64,000 nt of DNA from Lactarius indigo (lineage: Eukaryota; Basidiomycota; Agaricomycetes; Russulales; Russulaceae). The stretch covers positions 930,001 to 994,000 of the forward strand of contig JAFKAC010000009.1 in the NCBI GenBank assembly GCA_025766275.1. Direction: 5' to 3'. The translations under genes were made by a program, and so were the position numbers. The notes below the pieces were generated by a model that was not told the DNA's origin, did not search any database, and saw nothing but the letters and a program-made list of their open reading frames with translations. The number at the start of each line of letters is the position of its first letter. The first letter of the stretch is position 1. Shown piece after piece: positions 38,892 through 51,136 of this stretch.

Positions 38892-40899
38892 GACTTCCAG
38901 GGCATCATAATATAACATCCTTTCTTATATCCTCCTCGCATCTTCCGCATCTGCTTGATACAGCTGACTCGAGGCCTGCCATGTCGACTTCACTTTCCAC
39001 CTTTCTTTCAACCATCATCTCTGCCGACACCCATGATGAACGAACAACACCATTTAATGACACCTTGATGTGCTGGCGCCTCTGGGCTCCCCGAATGCCT
39101 TTTGTGTATAATCTCGTCCCCATATTGCATCGTAGTTTCCGACTCCGTTACCTCATCCCTCTGAACTACGTCCTTCGCTGTCCTATTGGTTAACCTTATC
39201 GTCCCCGCGTCTGTACTTGTCGATTTCTCTCCTCGTTTCCCATTTCTCTTTCCGTCTTATTTTTCACCACCTCATATGGACTTCTGTAGCTCGCGTATGG
39301 TCAATCGTCCCCTAGATCCAATATCATGGAGACCCGCTGCTGTATTCATTGTATGTAGATCGAATGTGAAAAACAAACACATTTTCATCTCCTTTCGTGA
39401 TCCCAACCGGGTTTGATTGCGCAGCTAAATAGCCCTTGATATTGTCTGTTACGGCATTGAGTGCTATGAGGTGATTAAAGCGAGCACATAGCCCATTGCA
39501 GACCTGCGACCGTCATTGTTGCGACGACAGATATATATTTACGCTCAGAGAGTCTAAGCGATGTAGCGTAGGATACAATACGTAGAAGTCCAAGATTGGT
39601 GGTCGCCAAGGAATATGAAGAGAACTCTACTTGCAATAGTTATTTTTGGACACACAGGATTGGCATTCCGGAACTCAAGTAGGCTATGTGACCGGGCTGT
39701 TCGCGTTTTCCATCCTCTCCCCCTCACACCTTCTGTGCCCGCGGTGGCCTGTGATATGTCATCGCTAGTTACAATACCAGGACAAAAAATGTGTGAGAAG
39801 ACCTCATCAGTAAAAGAGGTAGTCTCCAAGTTGGATAACTCAGTCTTCCGGTAATGTGAGCAATTGTTCCATGCAATGTCAGCTTCGGTGCTGTCCACAG
39901 ATATGCGGCGTGCATCGGCGTCGGGGGACGCGCTGAGTGTCGCGCCGGGGTGGAGCTCCCTGGGCGTCGGTGAGGGATCGCAGCTCCTGTATACGAGACT
40001 ACACTCGCATCTCATGCCCGACGCCGAGATAACTCACACGTGGACGTTCAACATTTCAACAGGTGGGACTAGTGAACCATGATCTGAACCCACAGCCGAG
40101 AAGCTTACTTCTGTATGCACTTTTCTTTTCTTCTTGAATAAGAACAGAAGCGACCGTCGAGTTCTGGGCATCGCAGCTCTCTGAAGAGGGCCATACGCCG
40201 TCTCCATATACCCGGCGACGAATATCCCAAAGGGCAGGATAGGGATGACCTTCTCCTTCGTGAGCTCCATGACGCGGATGTGGAGCGCAGTGCAGTGGAC
40301 ACTGGACAGCACGTCGGTGGGCAGGTTGAGCCTGATCTCACTATTGAATTGGGAAGACGAGGTAGTTGGTGAATAATGCTGCGCAGACCTTTCCGGTGCA
40401 CCGCTCGTTCACAGAGCATAATGATATGTCGACGTAACCAGAACGCCTCCCTCTTGGTCGTAGTTGATACGTTGGTACACGGTTGATGTCTCGCTGAAAT
40501 TGATGGTGGATTTCTTCTGTAGCTTCTCCACGAGTTGGGTTAGACCTGCGAACACGTCACGGGTACTTCTGTCAAATTCGGCTTGCTGACATTAGATAAT
40601 AACCGTGACCGAGCGGAGTTTCATAAATTGGGGCGTGTGACTGTCCAATATTCGGGTCCGACTGACAGACGAGAGGTTGCACAATTTTCAGGGCGAACTT
40701 CGACGGCGTCTGGCTGTTATACAACCCTTCCATGCACAGATTATATGCACCGACGAGTGGACCCCGTATTAGTCATGACGGGTCCTACGACGTTACCGTT
40801 CCTACCAACACCTTTATATGAATTGTTTAAAAGGCGTAGCCATCTGCGATTTCCCTCAGACTCAGGCAGTTCCCCAGTGCCAGTGCCAGTGTCTTATTT
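38892..40899. other. About 2 kb without a recognised intact gene
   Basis: The first 500 bp probably contain the 3' flank of the zinc-finger gene. At 40030-40590 lies a segment that recurs, diverged, at 46060-46720. The end contains the promoter of FAD oxidase copy 1 with TTTATATG about 85 bp before its ATG. Confidence 0.5.
40030..40590 (-). repeat. Duplicated spacer segment (unit 1), possible degenerate gene
   Basis: It aligns by eye with 46060-46720: GAAGCTT(A/G)CTTC, the GCAGCTCTCTGAA(G/C)AGGGCCAT block, and GTAGCTTCTCC followed by TAGACC..CGAACA. A related bit is at 43073-43130. On the minus strand it reads LPTDVLSSVHCTALHIRVMEL and IPILPFGIFVAGYMETAYGP, which looks protein-like. I do not recognise the family and the second copy is out of frame. 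It marks the duplicated unit that carries the FAD genes. Confidence 0.45.
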
Positions 40900-42885
40900 A
40901 TGCTCCCGACGACGCCTTTAGTCTGCGCGCTGTCCTTGGCTGCATTGGCATATGGCCATCCTGGGACGTTGGATGCTTGGTTGGATGACCGTGCGACACT
41001 GGGTACAACGTCTCAATTTAAGGGAACTTGCCATCGGATAGCCGCAGCCATCTCCAACGCCTCCGAGGTGTTCTATCCCCGTGTGTCCCGTGTCTTTGTT
41101 CATTCTTAATGTTTGAACTGATACTCGGTTTCCTGGACAGATTCTGCTCAGTATGTCTCCGACATCACACATCCATACGCGTCCAGTTCCCAAGCGTCCG
41201 CTTGCTCAGTAGAGCCTGGGTCAGCTGACGACGTGAGCAGGATTGTATGAAGTTGCGCATTATTTGGTTTGCCCTTGCTGATCGCATCTCTATGTAGCTA
41301 CGCATCATAGGCTCGACCCGCACACCTTTTGCGGTCAAGGGTGGAGGTCACACAGATAATCCTGGTTTCTCCTCGACACATGGCGTTCAGATCTCCCTGG
41401 TACGCTTCGACAAGATAACGATTAATCCTTTTGGTCGAACGGTCGAACTTGGTGCTGGTCTCACCTGGAGTCGAGTGTATGCTGCGCTTGATCCCTTTGG
41501 AATTACTGTCATCGGGGGACGTGTGGGGGACGTTGGTGTCTCTGGTTTGACTCTTGGTGGTGGTGAGTTTCGTTCGTCGCTCGATGCCTCGACAGAGCAT
41601 ATATACATGATTTCCAGGGATATCGTTTAAAAGCAACAAATATGGCCTTTCGATTGACAATATCGCAAGTTACGAGCTTGTGCTACCCAATGGGACCATC
41701 ACGTCGGTCACCTCGAATGATAAGGATCTTTGGTTCGGGCTAAGGGTAAATTATAAGCCAGCGAATGCACCACGGTCTTATTGATGTTTGAAACTGCAGG
41801 GAGGACTGAACAATTTTGTGCGCGACGAATTTGCTAGGGAATGATTCACCGAAAACTCAAGTTATTGACAGGGAATTGTGACCAAGTTTGTCGTCAAGTC
41901 GCATCCGCAATCCAAAGTTTGGGTTTGTATCGAGACCAAATCTCAAAAGAATTCTATTGACATCAGTTGGAAGGGCGGTGTTATGTTCTATCCCCCAAAC
42001 CAATTGTCCGCGGTTAAGGCTGCTCTCATGAGATATCAGCAAAAGCAGGACGTTAATGCCTCGCTTGCGGTGGTATTTAATTATGCCTCTGGCCAAGTAC
42101 GCCTGAAGTCCTCGGCGTGTTCAAAATAACTGAGCTGACCCGCGATAGATGACATCTGGTTCTGTCCTCTTCTACGATGCACCTGCTCCCCCTCAGGGAC
42201 TTTTCGATGATTTCTTGGCCATTCCGACCACCATGAAGAATGTATCGACTTGGTCGTACCCTGATCTGATCTCAACATTCGACCCATTCAGTCCTCCTCC
42301 CACTAGTGCACAGTCGGTGGTCCATTCTACCCGGCTGTGGTGATGCTCACACGGTACTTCCAGCAATTACGGCTGTGGGGTGCCGGTCACGCAATACTCG
42401 CCTGCGGTTTTTGACGCGTTCGTGAATCAAACCATGGTTGGTACCTCTCCGAACCAAACATTGAGTCCATAAACTGAATGCATCGGCAGCTTTGGGGCTC
42501 GCGGGTTGCTTCCTTGGACAAAGATGCAAGCGTTGCTGCCAATCTTGAACCGTTCGATAGCGGTATCTTCTCGCACGGGTCCGGATCTGCATATCCTCCA
42601 GATCGCTCCCGGGCAATCTTCCAGTCCATCATTAGCACCACGTGGACCAACGCCTCGATCGATGGCACCGTCGCCCCTGCGTTGCGCGAAATGAAGGCCG
42701 CGGTCCAGGTTGTGGCAGACGCAGAGGGGCAAAATGTGTCGGATGCGGCGGTGTATGTGAATTACGCGATGTTCGGTACTCCGCTAGAGGAGATCTACGG
42801 ACAGAATGTGCCTCGACTTCGTAGGATCAGAGCCGCTATAGATCCAAATGACGTGATGGGGCTTGCTGGGGGTTTCAAGTTCTAG
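40900..42885 (+). CDS. Secreted FAD-dependent oxidase, BBE-like, tandem copy 1
   Basis: The ATG at 40900 starts a signal peptide (CALSLAALAYG). The FAD-binding PCMH domain follows: TPFAVKGGGHTDNPGFSS, where the His is the likely flavin-linkage residue of BBE-like enzymes; then VELGAGLTW, GGRVGDVGVSGLTLGG and SYELVLPNGTITSVT. The substrate/BBE part ends in FGTPLEEIYGQNVPRLRR and GFKF, stop 42883-42885. About nine short introns are needed. These include one starting GTGCGC at 41818 (joining NNF to GIVTKF), one from GTTTGT at about 41921 to AAG before GGVMF, and one with donor GTCGGT near 42313 ending CCAG before NYGCGVPV. Role: extracellular oxidation of a sugar, alcohol or alkaloid-like substrate; the substrate cannot be told. 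Confidence 0.8.
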
Positions 42886-43267
42886 TTACTTGGGTAACCC
42901 CAACTCGCTAGGTGTCTCTCAATAGGCATTACTTATCCGTATTTACTGTATTCACGAAGCTGCTTTAAACTTCGTATCTTAGTGCCCCTCCACCACTATA
43001 ATTTTAGTAGCCAATCGGGACCAGAAGGAGCAATTCTTCGCTTGTGGCTTTCCCGATACAGTAGACCGTACTGGAGCTTCTCCGCGGGTTGGACTATTAA
43101 AATAGACCTACAAACACGTCACAGGTACCTAAGCAGTACGTCAAGCTCGGCCAGCTCACCATAGAAGGTAAGCGCTGAGCACGTTCGAGGGCACGTTCCA
43201 AGCCACCACACCAGGGCACAACTAAATGCGACAGTCCGATGTTTGATTTTGACGGAGTACATTACCA

Positions 43268-43375
43268 CACTGCGGGCATTTCACAATGTAATCCAATTTA
43301 GTCGGCTATTTCACGAAATATGATTGGTCATATTTTTGCAACTGAATTGGATTACATTGTAAAATCCCCACAGTG
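43268..43375. mobile_element. MITE-like palindrome (108 bp)
   Basis: Left arm 43268-43298 starts CACTGCGGGCATTTCACAAT. The reverse complement of the right arm, 43345-43375, starts CACTGTGGGGATTTTACAAT. The 31-nt arms differ at only three positions. The 46-bp loop has no gene. A clear target duplication was not seen. It lies between FAD oxidase copies 1 and 2. Confidence 0.65.
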
Positions 43376-43534
43376 CCGGCCAGTGACCTTCCATCACCGA
43401 CAATCACCGATGTAGTACCGACCTGCATATTGACATGATGCTTCGGCGGGATTACTTTTAGTATATATGCACCAATCAAAAGGCTAAACCTGTTGCGATT
43501 TCTCCCAAGCTCGAGGAACTTCCTAAGTGTACTT

Positions 43535-45509
43535 ATGCTCTTGACAACGCCTTTACTCTGCGCGCTGTCGCTCGTCGCGTTAGCATTTGGCTATCCCGCA
43601 ACGTTGGATGACCGTGAAACACTGGGTGCAACGCATCGAATCAAGGCAACCTGCCACCGGATAGCTGCAGTCATCTCTAATGCTTCCGAGGTGTTCTATC
43701 CCCGTGTGTCTTGTGTCTTTGCTCATTTTAAATGTTCGAACTGATAGCTGGTTTCTTGGACAGATTCTGCTCAGTATATCTCTGACATCACACATACATA
43801 CGCGTCCAGTTCCGAGGTGTCTACTTGCTCAGTAGAGCCTGGATCAGCTGGCGACGTGAGCAAGATTGTATGAAGTTGCCCATTGTTCCATTTTGCTCTG
43901 TCTGATCGCTTCTTTGTAGCTACGCATCATAGGCTCGACCCGCACGCCTTTTGCGGTCAAGGGTGGAGGTCACACGGGTAATCCTGGGTTCTCCTCGACA
44001 CCTGGTGTCCAGATCTCCCTGGCACGCTTCGACAAGATAACGGTTGATTCTACTGCCGGAACGGTCGAACTTGGTGCTGGTCTTACATGGGATGAAGTGT
44101 ATGCTGCGCTTGATCCCTTTGAAATAACCGTCATTGGGGGGCGTGTACGCGGCGTTGGTGTCTCTGGTTTGACACTTGGTGGCGGTGAGTGCCGTTCATC
44201 GCTTGAAGCCATAGATCCGTGATGCGCAGGGATATCGTTTAAGAGCAACAAGTACGGTCTTTCGATCGACAACGTCGTGAGGTATGACCTTGTCTTACCC
44301 AATGGGACCATTACGTCGGTCACTTCGAAGGATAAAGATCTCTGGTTCGGGCTGAGAGTAGGTTATGATCTATCGAATGCACCGGGGTCATGCTGATGTT
44401 TGAAACTGCAGGGAGGACTGAACAATTTTGTGCGCGACGAAATTGCTAGGAAAATGATTCACCGAAAACTCAAGTTATTGACAGGGAATTGTGACCAAGT
44501 TTGTCGTCAAGTCCCATCCGCAATCCAAAGTTTGGGTTTGTAACAATACCAAATCTCAGAGAAGAATTTTATTGACACATCAATTTGAAGGGTGGTATCA
44601 TGTTCTATCCTCCGAACCAATTGGATGCGGTCAAAGATGCCCTCGTGAAGTACCAGCAAACGCAGGACGTTAATGCCGCACTCGCGGTGTTTGTGAATTA
44701 TGCCTCAGGCCAAGTACACTTGAAACCCTCTGCGTGTTCAAGAAGACTGAGCTGACTCGCGATAGTTGACATCTGGTTCTGTCCTCTTCTACGATGCACC
44801 TGCTCCCCCTCAGGGACTTTTCGATGATTTCTTGGCCATTCCAAACACCCTGGCGAATGTGTCGACTTGGTCGTATCCCGATCTAATCTCGACATTCGAC
44901 CCATTAAGTCCTCTCCCCAGTAGTTCACGGTTGGTACTTCACTCTACCCAGCTGCGGTGATGCTCACACGGTTACCTCTAGCAATTACGCCTGTGGGGTG
45001 CCAGTCACGCAGTACTCGCCTGTCGTTTTTGATGCGTTTGTGAATCAAACCTTGGTTGGTACCTTTTTTTCGAGTTAAGGACCGACGAGTCCATAAGCTG
45101 AACGTGTTGGTAGTTGTTGGGCCCACGCGTGGCTTCCCTGGAGAAAAATGCGAGCGTTTCTGCCTATTTCGAGCCGTTCGACAGCGGTATTTTCTCGCAC
45201 GGATCCGGGTCTGCATATCCTCCAGATCGCTCCCAGGCCGTCTTCCAGTCTCTCATTAGCGCCGCGTGGACCAATTCTTCGATCGATGACTTCGCTGCCC
45301 CTGCGTTGCGCAAAGCGAAGGCCGCGGTACAGGCTGTAGCGGCCGCGGATGGGCAGGACGTGGCGCATGCCGCGGTGTATGTGAATTACGCGATGTTCGA
45401 TACCCCGCTAGAGGAGATCTATGGACAGAATGTACCTCGACTTCGTAGGATCAAAGCTGCTGTAGATCCAAAAGACGTGATGGGGCTCGCTGGGGGGTTC
45501 AAGTTCTAA
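43535..45509 (+). CDS. Secreted FAD-dependent oxidase, BBE-like, tandem copy 2
   Basis: A paralogue of copies 1 and 3 with the same exon plan. The ATG at 43535 begins signal peptide LLCALSLVALAFG. PCMH landmarks are GGGHTGNPGFSSTPG, VELGAGLTWDEVYAALDPFEI, GGRVRGVGVSGLTLGG and YDLVLPNGTITSVTSKD. The intron from GTTTGTAAC at about 44537 ends at TTTGAAG before GGIMFYPPNQLDAV. The intron with donor GTTGGT near 44930 ends CTCTAG before NYACGVPVTQYS and removes an apparent in-frame TGA. The last exon (about 45114-45509) ends GGFKF. TATATAT lies about 70 bp before the ATG. Likely a secreted oxidoreductase; substrate unknown. Confidence 0.8.
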
Positions 45510-47203
45510 TAACCACAACTCGCTAGGTGTCTCTCAATAGGCATATTAGGCATTACTAGTCCGCATTAACTGTCCTTACAGAGCTGCTTTAAACTTCGTG
45601 TCTTTGTGCCCTTCCACCACCGTAAAATTTTAGTCAATCCGGGCCAGAAGGTGCAACTCTTCGCCTGTGGCTCGCCTCATCATGGGCCCAGACTGCCTTT
45701 TTCTCACCAAAACGCTTGCCGCACCGAGTCTGTTCTTATGGACCTGACTGTCGCTTACAGATTCGGTAGCTACACTGTTTGCGCTAGAAGCCGCACCAAG
45801 TTGATGAATAGTGGACTGTTTTCGTGCAGAGAGACCGTGTTCAACGCCACGTCGATATACCCACGTGTCAGGAAAGCTACAGTAATGCTGTGCACCAACG
45901 GAGCCACTTGTATCTCATTGTGTGCTTACGAAGAGAACGGGCGAAAACGATTCGCAAGTTGCAGTATGGCCTTGATATCGCCGACCCCTCCGACGAGTCC
46001 GAGACCGCCAACATCAACGTTGGTAACAGCTGCCATGAATTTGTGCTGTGAGTAATGGTTCTACGTGAGTCGGAGGGGTGCCGAGAACTTGAAGTTGACG
46101 CGCGCTGGCAAAGCTATCGCATTTGAGAGGTACCTACCGCATACGTTCGACAATGGTGTGCATCTTGGTGGGTGGTGGGGCCACGGCCTGGACTTACGAC
46201 CGGGAAGCTTGCTTCGATGTGCACTTTTTTTTCCCCCTCTTGGCTCGGAGTAAGGGCGAAAGCCGGATTCTAGGCGCCGCGGCTCTCTGAACAGGGCCAT
46301 GTCCGCTGGCTTTATCACCTCTCTGACGCGTGGATATTTCTTCTTCGCTGGCTTCGTGAATATTTCGTTTGCGCCGGTATCTCCGTGGACGTGGGTTCGC
46401 GGCGTGGTGGACAGCGCACTGGTGGGCAGATCGAGGATGCTGTAGTCGGTAAATGGTGCATTTACGTCGATTTTTCTGGTGTATCTCTCGCTTACAGAAA
46501 CGAATGGTAAGGCCATACGATCAGTCAGATCAGATATGAACAACTTATGAACACCCTCTTACTGTAGTCGCAGATGATACACCCCGACTAACCTTGCATT
46601 TCTTTTGTAGCTTCTCCGCGGGTCAGACTAGACCCACGAACATTTCACAGGCACTTACAGCAAATCTACTCCAGGGAACACCTGAACACATAAAGCAGAC
46701 TTCTAAGATTGGAGCTCATAGTTAAAGTAATGTTTGGAATTTTCGATATTGGTAGTTATGTCGCATAAGTTAGGGTTATAAAATAGTTATCCTTTTTTCT
46801 GCGTGCTACCTCGGCATCCCCCGTAACAGAATAATGTTACCGTATACTCCTTCAATTTCAGCCTTTTACCCTAATCTGGACACAAGGCCTATCTCAATGA
46901 ACTTTGCTGTAAACAGTACGTCAAGCGTGGCTAGCTCAAAATAGGAGGGAGAGCTGAGCACGTTTGTCCAAGCTACCACACTAGTCGAGCAGACTTGAGC
47001 GCTCCGGAGCGTAACAGTCCGATGTTCGGTTTTGATGGAGTACCCTCCTATTACCGATAATACCGACAATGCACCGGCGACCAACCTACGTTAATACGAT
47101 GTCTCCGCTGGCACTGACTACCTTTAAACAATTTGTATGAATTGATTAAAAGGCATAACCGTTTGTAGCTACCCCCGAGCTCAGGCGTTTCCCAAGTGTA
47201 CTC
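45510..47203. other. Long spacer between FAD copies 2 and 3
   Basis: The 3' flank (AAACTTCGTGTC...) is shared with copies 1 and 3. Segment 46060-46720 is a diverged repeat of 40030-40590. Around 46905-47000 there is similarity to 43130-43205 (CAGTACGTCAAG, GCTGAGCACGTT). No intact gene is visible. The extra length relative to the spacer between copies 1 and 2 comes mainly from 45600-46720. Confidence 0.5.
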
Positions 47204-49186
47204 ATGCTCTCGACGACACCTTTACTCTGCGCGCTGCCACTGGTCGCGTTGGCATATGGCCATCAGCAAACGTTGGACGACCGTGAAATACTGGGTCCAA
47301 TGCCTCAAGTTGAGGCAACTTGTCATCGGATAGCCGCAGCCATCTCTAACGCCTCCGAGGTGTTCTATCCCCGTGTGTCCCGTATCTTTGCTCATTTTTA
47401 ACGTTCGAGCTAATAATTGGTTTCCTGGAAAGCTTCTGCTCAGTATATCTCTGACATAACACATGCATACGCGTCCAGTTCCGATGTGTCCACTTGCTCA
47501 GTAGAGCCTGGATCAGTGGACGACGTGAGCAAGATTGTATGAAGTTGTGCATGGTTCGATTTGCTCCGGCTGATCACGTTTTTGTAGCTACGCATCATAG
47601 GCTCGACCCGCACGCCTTTTGCGGTCAAGGGTGGAGGCCACGCGAATAATCCTGGATTCTCCTCGACACGTGGTGTTCAGATCTCCCTAGTACGTTTCGA
47701 CAAGATAACGATTAATTCTACTGGTCGAACAGTCGAACTCGGTGCTGGTCTTACCTGGAGACGAGTGTATGCTGCGCTTGATCCCTTTGGAATAAGTGTC
47801 ATCGGGGGACGTGTAGGGGACGTTGGTGTCTCTGGTTTGACTCTTGGTGGCGGTGAGTGCCGTTCGTCGCTCGATGCCTCGACGTGACATAGATCCTCGG
47901 TGTACAGGGATATCGTTTAAAAGCAACAAGTATGGCCTTTCGATCGACAACATCGTAAGTTACGAGCTTGTCTTACCCAATGGGACCATCACATCGGTCA
48001 CCTCGAACGATAAGGATCTCTGGTTCGGGCTAAGGGTAAGTTATAAGCCAGTGAATGGATTACGGTCTTGCTGACGTTTGAAACTGCAGGGAGGGATGAA
48101 CAATTTTGTGCGCGACGAAATTTTCAGGATATGATCATCAGAAAACTTAAGTTATTAACAGGGAATTGTGACCAAGTTTGTCGTCAAGTCGCATCCGCAA
48201 TCCAAAGTTTGGGTTTGTATAGACCAGATCTCAGAGAAGAATTATATCGACATATCAGTCTAAGGGTGGTATTATGTTCTATCCTCCGAACCAATTGGAT
48301 GCGGTCAAAGATGCCCTCGTGAAGTATCAGCAAAAGCAGGATGTCAACGCCGCACTCGCGGTGTTTGTGAATTATGCCTCAGGCCAAGTACACTTGAAAC
48401 CCTCTGCGTGTTCAAGAAGACTGAGCTGACTCGCGATAGTTGACATCTGGTTCTGTCCTCTTCTATGATGAACCTGCTCCCCCTCAGGGACTTTTCGATG
48501 ATTTCTTGGCCATTCCGAGCACCCTGGCGAATGTATCGACTTGGTCGTATCCCGATCTAATCTCAACATTCAACCCATTAAGTCCTCCTCCCGGTAGTGT
48601 ACGGTTGGTGGTCCACTCAACCCGGCTGCGGTGGTGCTCACACGATACTTCTAGCAATTACGGGTGTGGGGTGCCAGTCACGCAGTACTCGTCTGCCGTT
48701 TTTGACGCGTTCGTGGATCAAACCTTGGTTGGTACCTTTTTTTTTTCGAGACCAAGCATCGATGAGTCCATAAGCTGAACGTGTTGGTAGGTGTGGGGCT
48801 CACGCGTTGCTTCCCTGGAGAAAAATGCGAGCGTTTCTGCTTATTTTGAGCCGTTCGATAGTGGTATCTTCTCGCACGGGTCCGGGTCTGCATATCCTCC
48901 AGATCGCTCCCAGGCCGTCTTCCAATCTCTCATTGTCGCCACGTGGACCAATGCCTCGACCGACGGCACCATTGCCCCTGCGTTGCGCAGAGCGAAGGCC
49001 GCGGTACAGGCTGTGGCGGCCGCGGATGGGCAGGATGTGGCGCATGCCGCGGTGTATGTGAATTACGCGCTGTTCGGTACCCCTCTGGAGGAGATCTATG
49101 GACAGAATGTGCCTCGACTTCGTAGGATCAGAGCTGCTATAGATCCGAAGGACGTGATGGGGCTCGCTGGAGGGTTCAAGTTCTAG
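47204..49186 (+). CDS. Secreted FAD-dependent oxidase, BBE-like, tandem copy 3
   Basis: The ATG at 47204 begins signal peptide LLCALPLVALAYG. PCMH landmarks are GGGHANNPGFSSTRG, VELGAGLTWRRVYAALDPFGI, GGRVGDVGVSGLTLGG and SYELVLPNGTITSVT. Introns fall at the same places as in copies 1 and 2: one starting at GTTTGTATAG after KVW, one with donor GTTGGT near 48603 ending TTCTAG before NYGCGVPVTQYS, and one ending TTGGTAG before VWGSRVASLEKN. The last exon ends GFKF at 49186. It is closest in its last exon to copy 2. Same predicted role; substrate unknown. Confidence 0.8.
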
Positions 49187-49881
49187 TTACTTTATAAGCA
49201 ACAGGCATTAGTTCACACTTAGAGAGCTGTTTTTAAACTTCGTGTCCTCGCACCCTTCCGTGGTGATGGTCTACTCTATAGTTTTAGTAGCCCAGGAGCG
49301 GCTCTGCGCTTGTGCCTCGCCTTATCACGGACTCGAGCACGGACTGCCTTTTCTCACCACAGGGTTGGTTCTCATTGATGCCCCATACGTAATGGTTCTC
49401 TGTCTCGCTTAGGTTGCTCTTGTCAGATGACCTCTCTATGCTATTTATACTGTACCCACGGTGCAACCTAACTCGAGTTCAAAGCGAACATTGGCGCTCG
49501 GTAATGAGAACTTGTAATTACGTGTTGTCCGTGTACATACGGAGCGAACGTGCCCTCCCTATTAGAACCGGTTTTGTACTTTACCGTAGTCGTGGCCATA
49601 CAACGCACGCGGGCAAACTGTCGCGCCGTGATGCAACTAGGTTGGATGGGAAATCCAACGTCACATCGATCTCAAATTAAAATGCGATAATACACGTATG
49701 CCATTTGACAGGGTCCACAAGTAGAACAACAAAGGGAAGGCAAATGCAGAGTTTTTCGAGAATAAATATCCAAAAGTAAGCCAAAACGATGCGAAACAAC
49801 CGCGTCGCGCCTACCGACATCGAGATGGAGAGACATCCTCCAGAGGTGTGGGTGTCCCGATGCGCAAGAAAGAATTCGTGT
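49187..49881. other. Spacer between FAD copy 3 and PEX11
   Basis: The 3' flank of copy 3 again shares the AAACTTCGTGTC and ACGGACTGCCTTTTCTCACC-type sequence seen after copy 2. The rest is the convergent 3' flank of PEX11. No gene recognised. Confidence 0.5.
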
Positions 49882-51136
49882 CTATTGAGGGCTCGAATCG
49901 GTATCATTAGTCACCAGTGCTATATCCGATACCGTCGCGGCATCCTCAGACAGCTCTTCTGGCGGCGGTGGCGGCGGTGGGAGAGCGGTCGCTTTCCATC
50001 CACTGCGGAAGGACGCAATCGCAGCCGCAAAGCCAAACAGCGAGATCCAAATCTAGAAACGAGCGCCCGTCAGCTATCTAACGCACAAAGCACGACCTAA
50101 AAAATCATGAACTGACGTCGTTTCCGAAAAGGCCCTTCTCAAGTGACCTGGGTTAAAAGTATTGGTGTGAGCACACAGAAAGAAAAAAAAAGGGGGGGAG
50201 CAGAGCTGACCAATGGATCGTCATGGGCAGATAGCTCAAGTTGACCGCGAGCTCGTTGTACCACGCGTCCCATCTCCGCGCGAGCTCAGCGCGCTCCTGC
50301 GGCTGCAGTTTCTCGCGCGCGCTCAGCTTCTCGAGCGCGCGTTGGCGCTTGACGAGCAGCGCGCGGTCTTCGCGGAGGTGCGCGAGCTGGAGCACGACGT
50401 ACGTCATCCAGAGACGCGTGGACCACAGCGATACCGCGCCGTCGTTGATGGCCACGCGGCGGGGCTTGCCGCCGGATGGGATGTTGGGGAGGTGGAGCGT
50501 GGAGGGGATGAGGTCGTTCGTGCGGAGGAAGGAGAGCTGTTGGAGAGGGAAGAAGGCGAGCATGGACCATCCTTGCGTGCGCTCGATGGTGAGGAGGCGG
50601 CGCGTGGGCGGTGGGGCGCGCTCGAGGGCGATGAGCCATTGGATTATGGGTAGCATTCCTAATGTGGTGTGAGGTGAGAGGAAGGGAATGTGAATGTGTA
50701 CATGCACATACCCCACAGACCCCACAAGGAGCGAGCGCTTCCTATGGTGCTTGCGAGTTTCGCGAGTTTCGGAGCGATAGAGCTGGTCGGCTGAGTGCGC
50801 ACGCCTGCGCGGTGTTGGAGGCGGGCTCGTGCTTCCAGAATAGGGATCAGCACTTTTGCCCCATATTGGATGAGCTTAACCATGATCAGCGTTGTAGGGG
50901 CGAGTCTAAACAACGACACGGCACCCTACCATGAACAGTTTGCTGTTATTGAACACCATCAGTACAGTCATTGGGAAGGAGAAGAAAAGGATATCGTACT
51001 CGCTACCACTCCAGGTGCTGAGATATCGAATGAGGTGGTTCAAGGTTTCGGATGGTCGTAAGTTCCCGAATGCACCTAAGGTCATGTCCTCTATACGACC
51101 GGCGGTGAGGGGCTTGTATGTCGTGGCCATTGTCAT
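49882..51136 (-). CDS. PEX11: Peroxisomal membrane protein PEX11 family
   Basis: PEX11 proteins elongate and divide peroxisomes at their membrane. The start is the ATG at 51136 (MTMATTYKPLTAGRIED). Exons then read RPSETLNHLIRYLSTWSGSD, KLFM, LIQYGAKVLIPILEAR, GSARSLWGLWG and MLPIIQWLIALERAPPPTRRLLTIERTQGWSMLAFFPL. They continue with LWSTRLWMTYVVLQLAHLREDRALL, RWDAWYNELAVNLSYLPMTIHW, SLEKGLFGNDV and WISLFGFAAAIASFRSGW. The protein ends in a Pro/Glu-rich tail at TAG 49882-49884. Small introns are clear at about 50943-50997, 50879-50930 and 50653-50710. The hydrophobic segments and the ERTQGWS / WDAW..L..NLSYLP blocks are typical of the fungal family. Confidence 0.85.

Noticed and set aside
42343..42345. 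In-frame TGA in FAD oxidase copies 1 and 2 (and a frame change in copy 2) suggesting pseudogenes
   Set aside because: All three copies have an aligned GT(C/T)GGT donor and an AG just before CAATTACG. Removing this 47-52 nt intron restores the same frame in all of them.
45606..46055. 149-codon frame between FAD copies 2 and 3 as a gene
   Set aside because: It overlaps flank sequence shared by all FAD copies, and the frame is not preserved in the other copies.
50213..50672. Long plus-strand frames rich in Glu/Arg over the PEX11 region
   Set aside because: They are mirror frames of the GC-rich PEX11 coding sequence on the minus strand.
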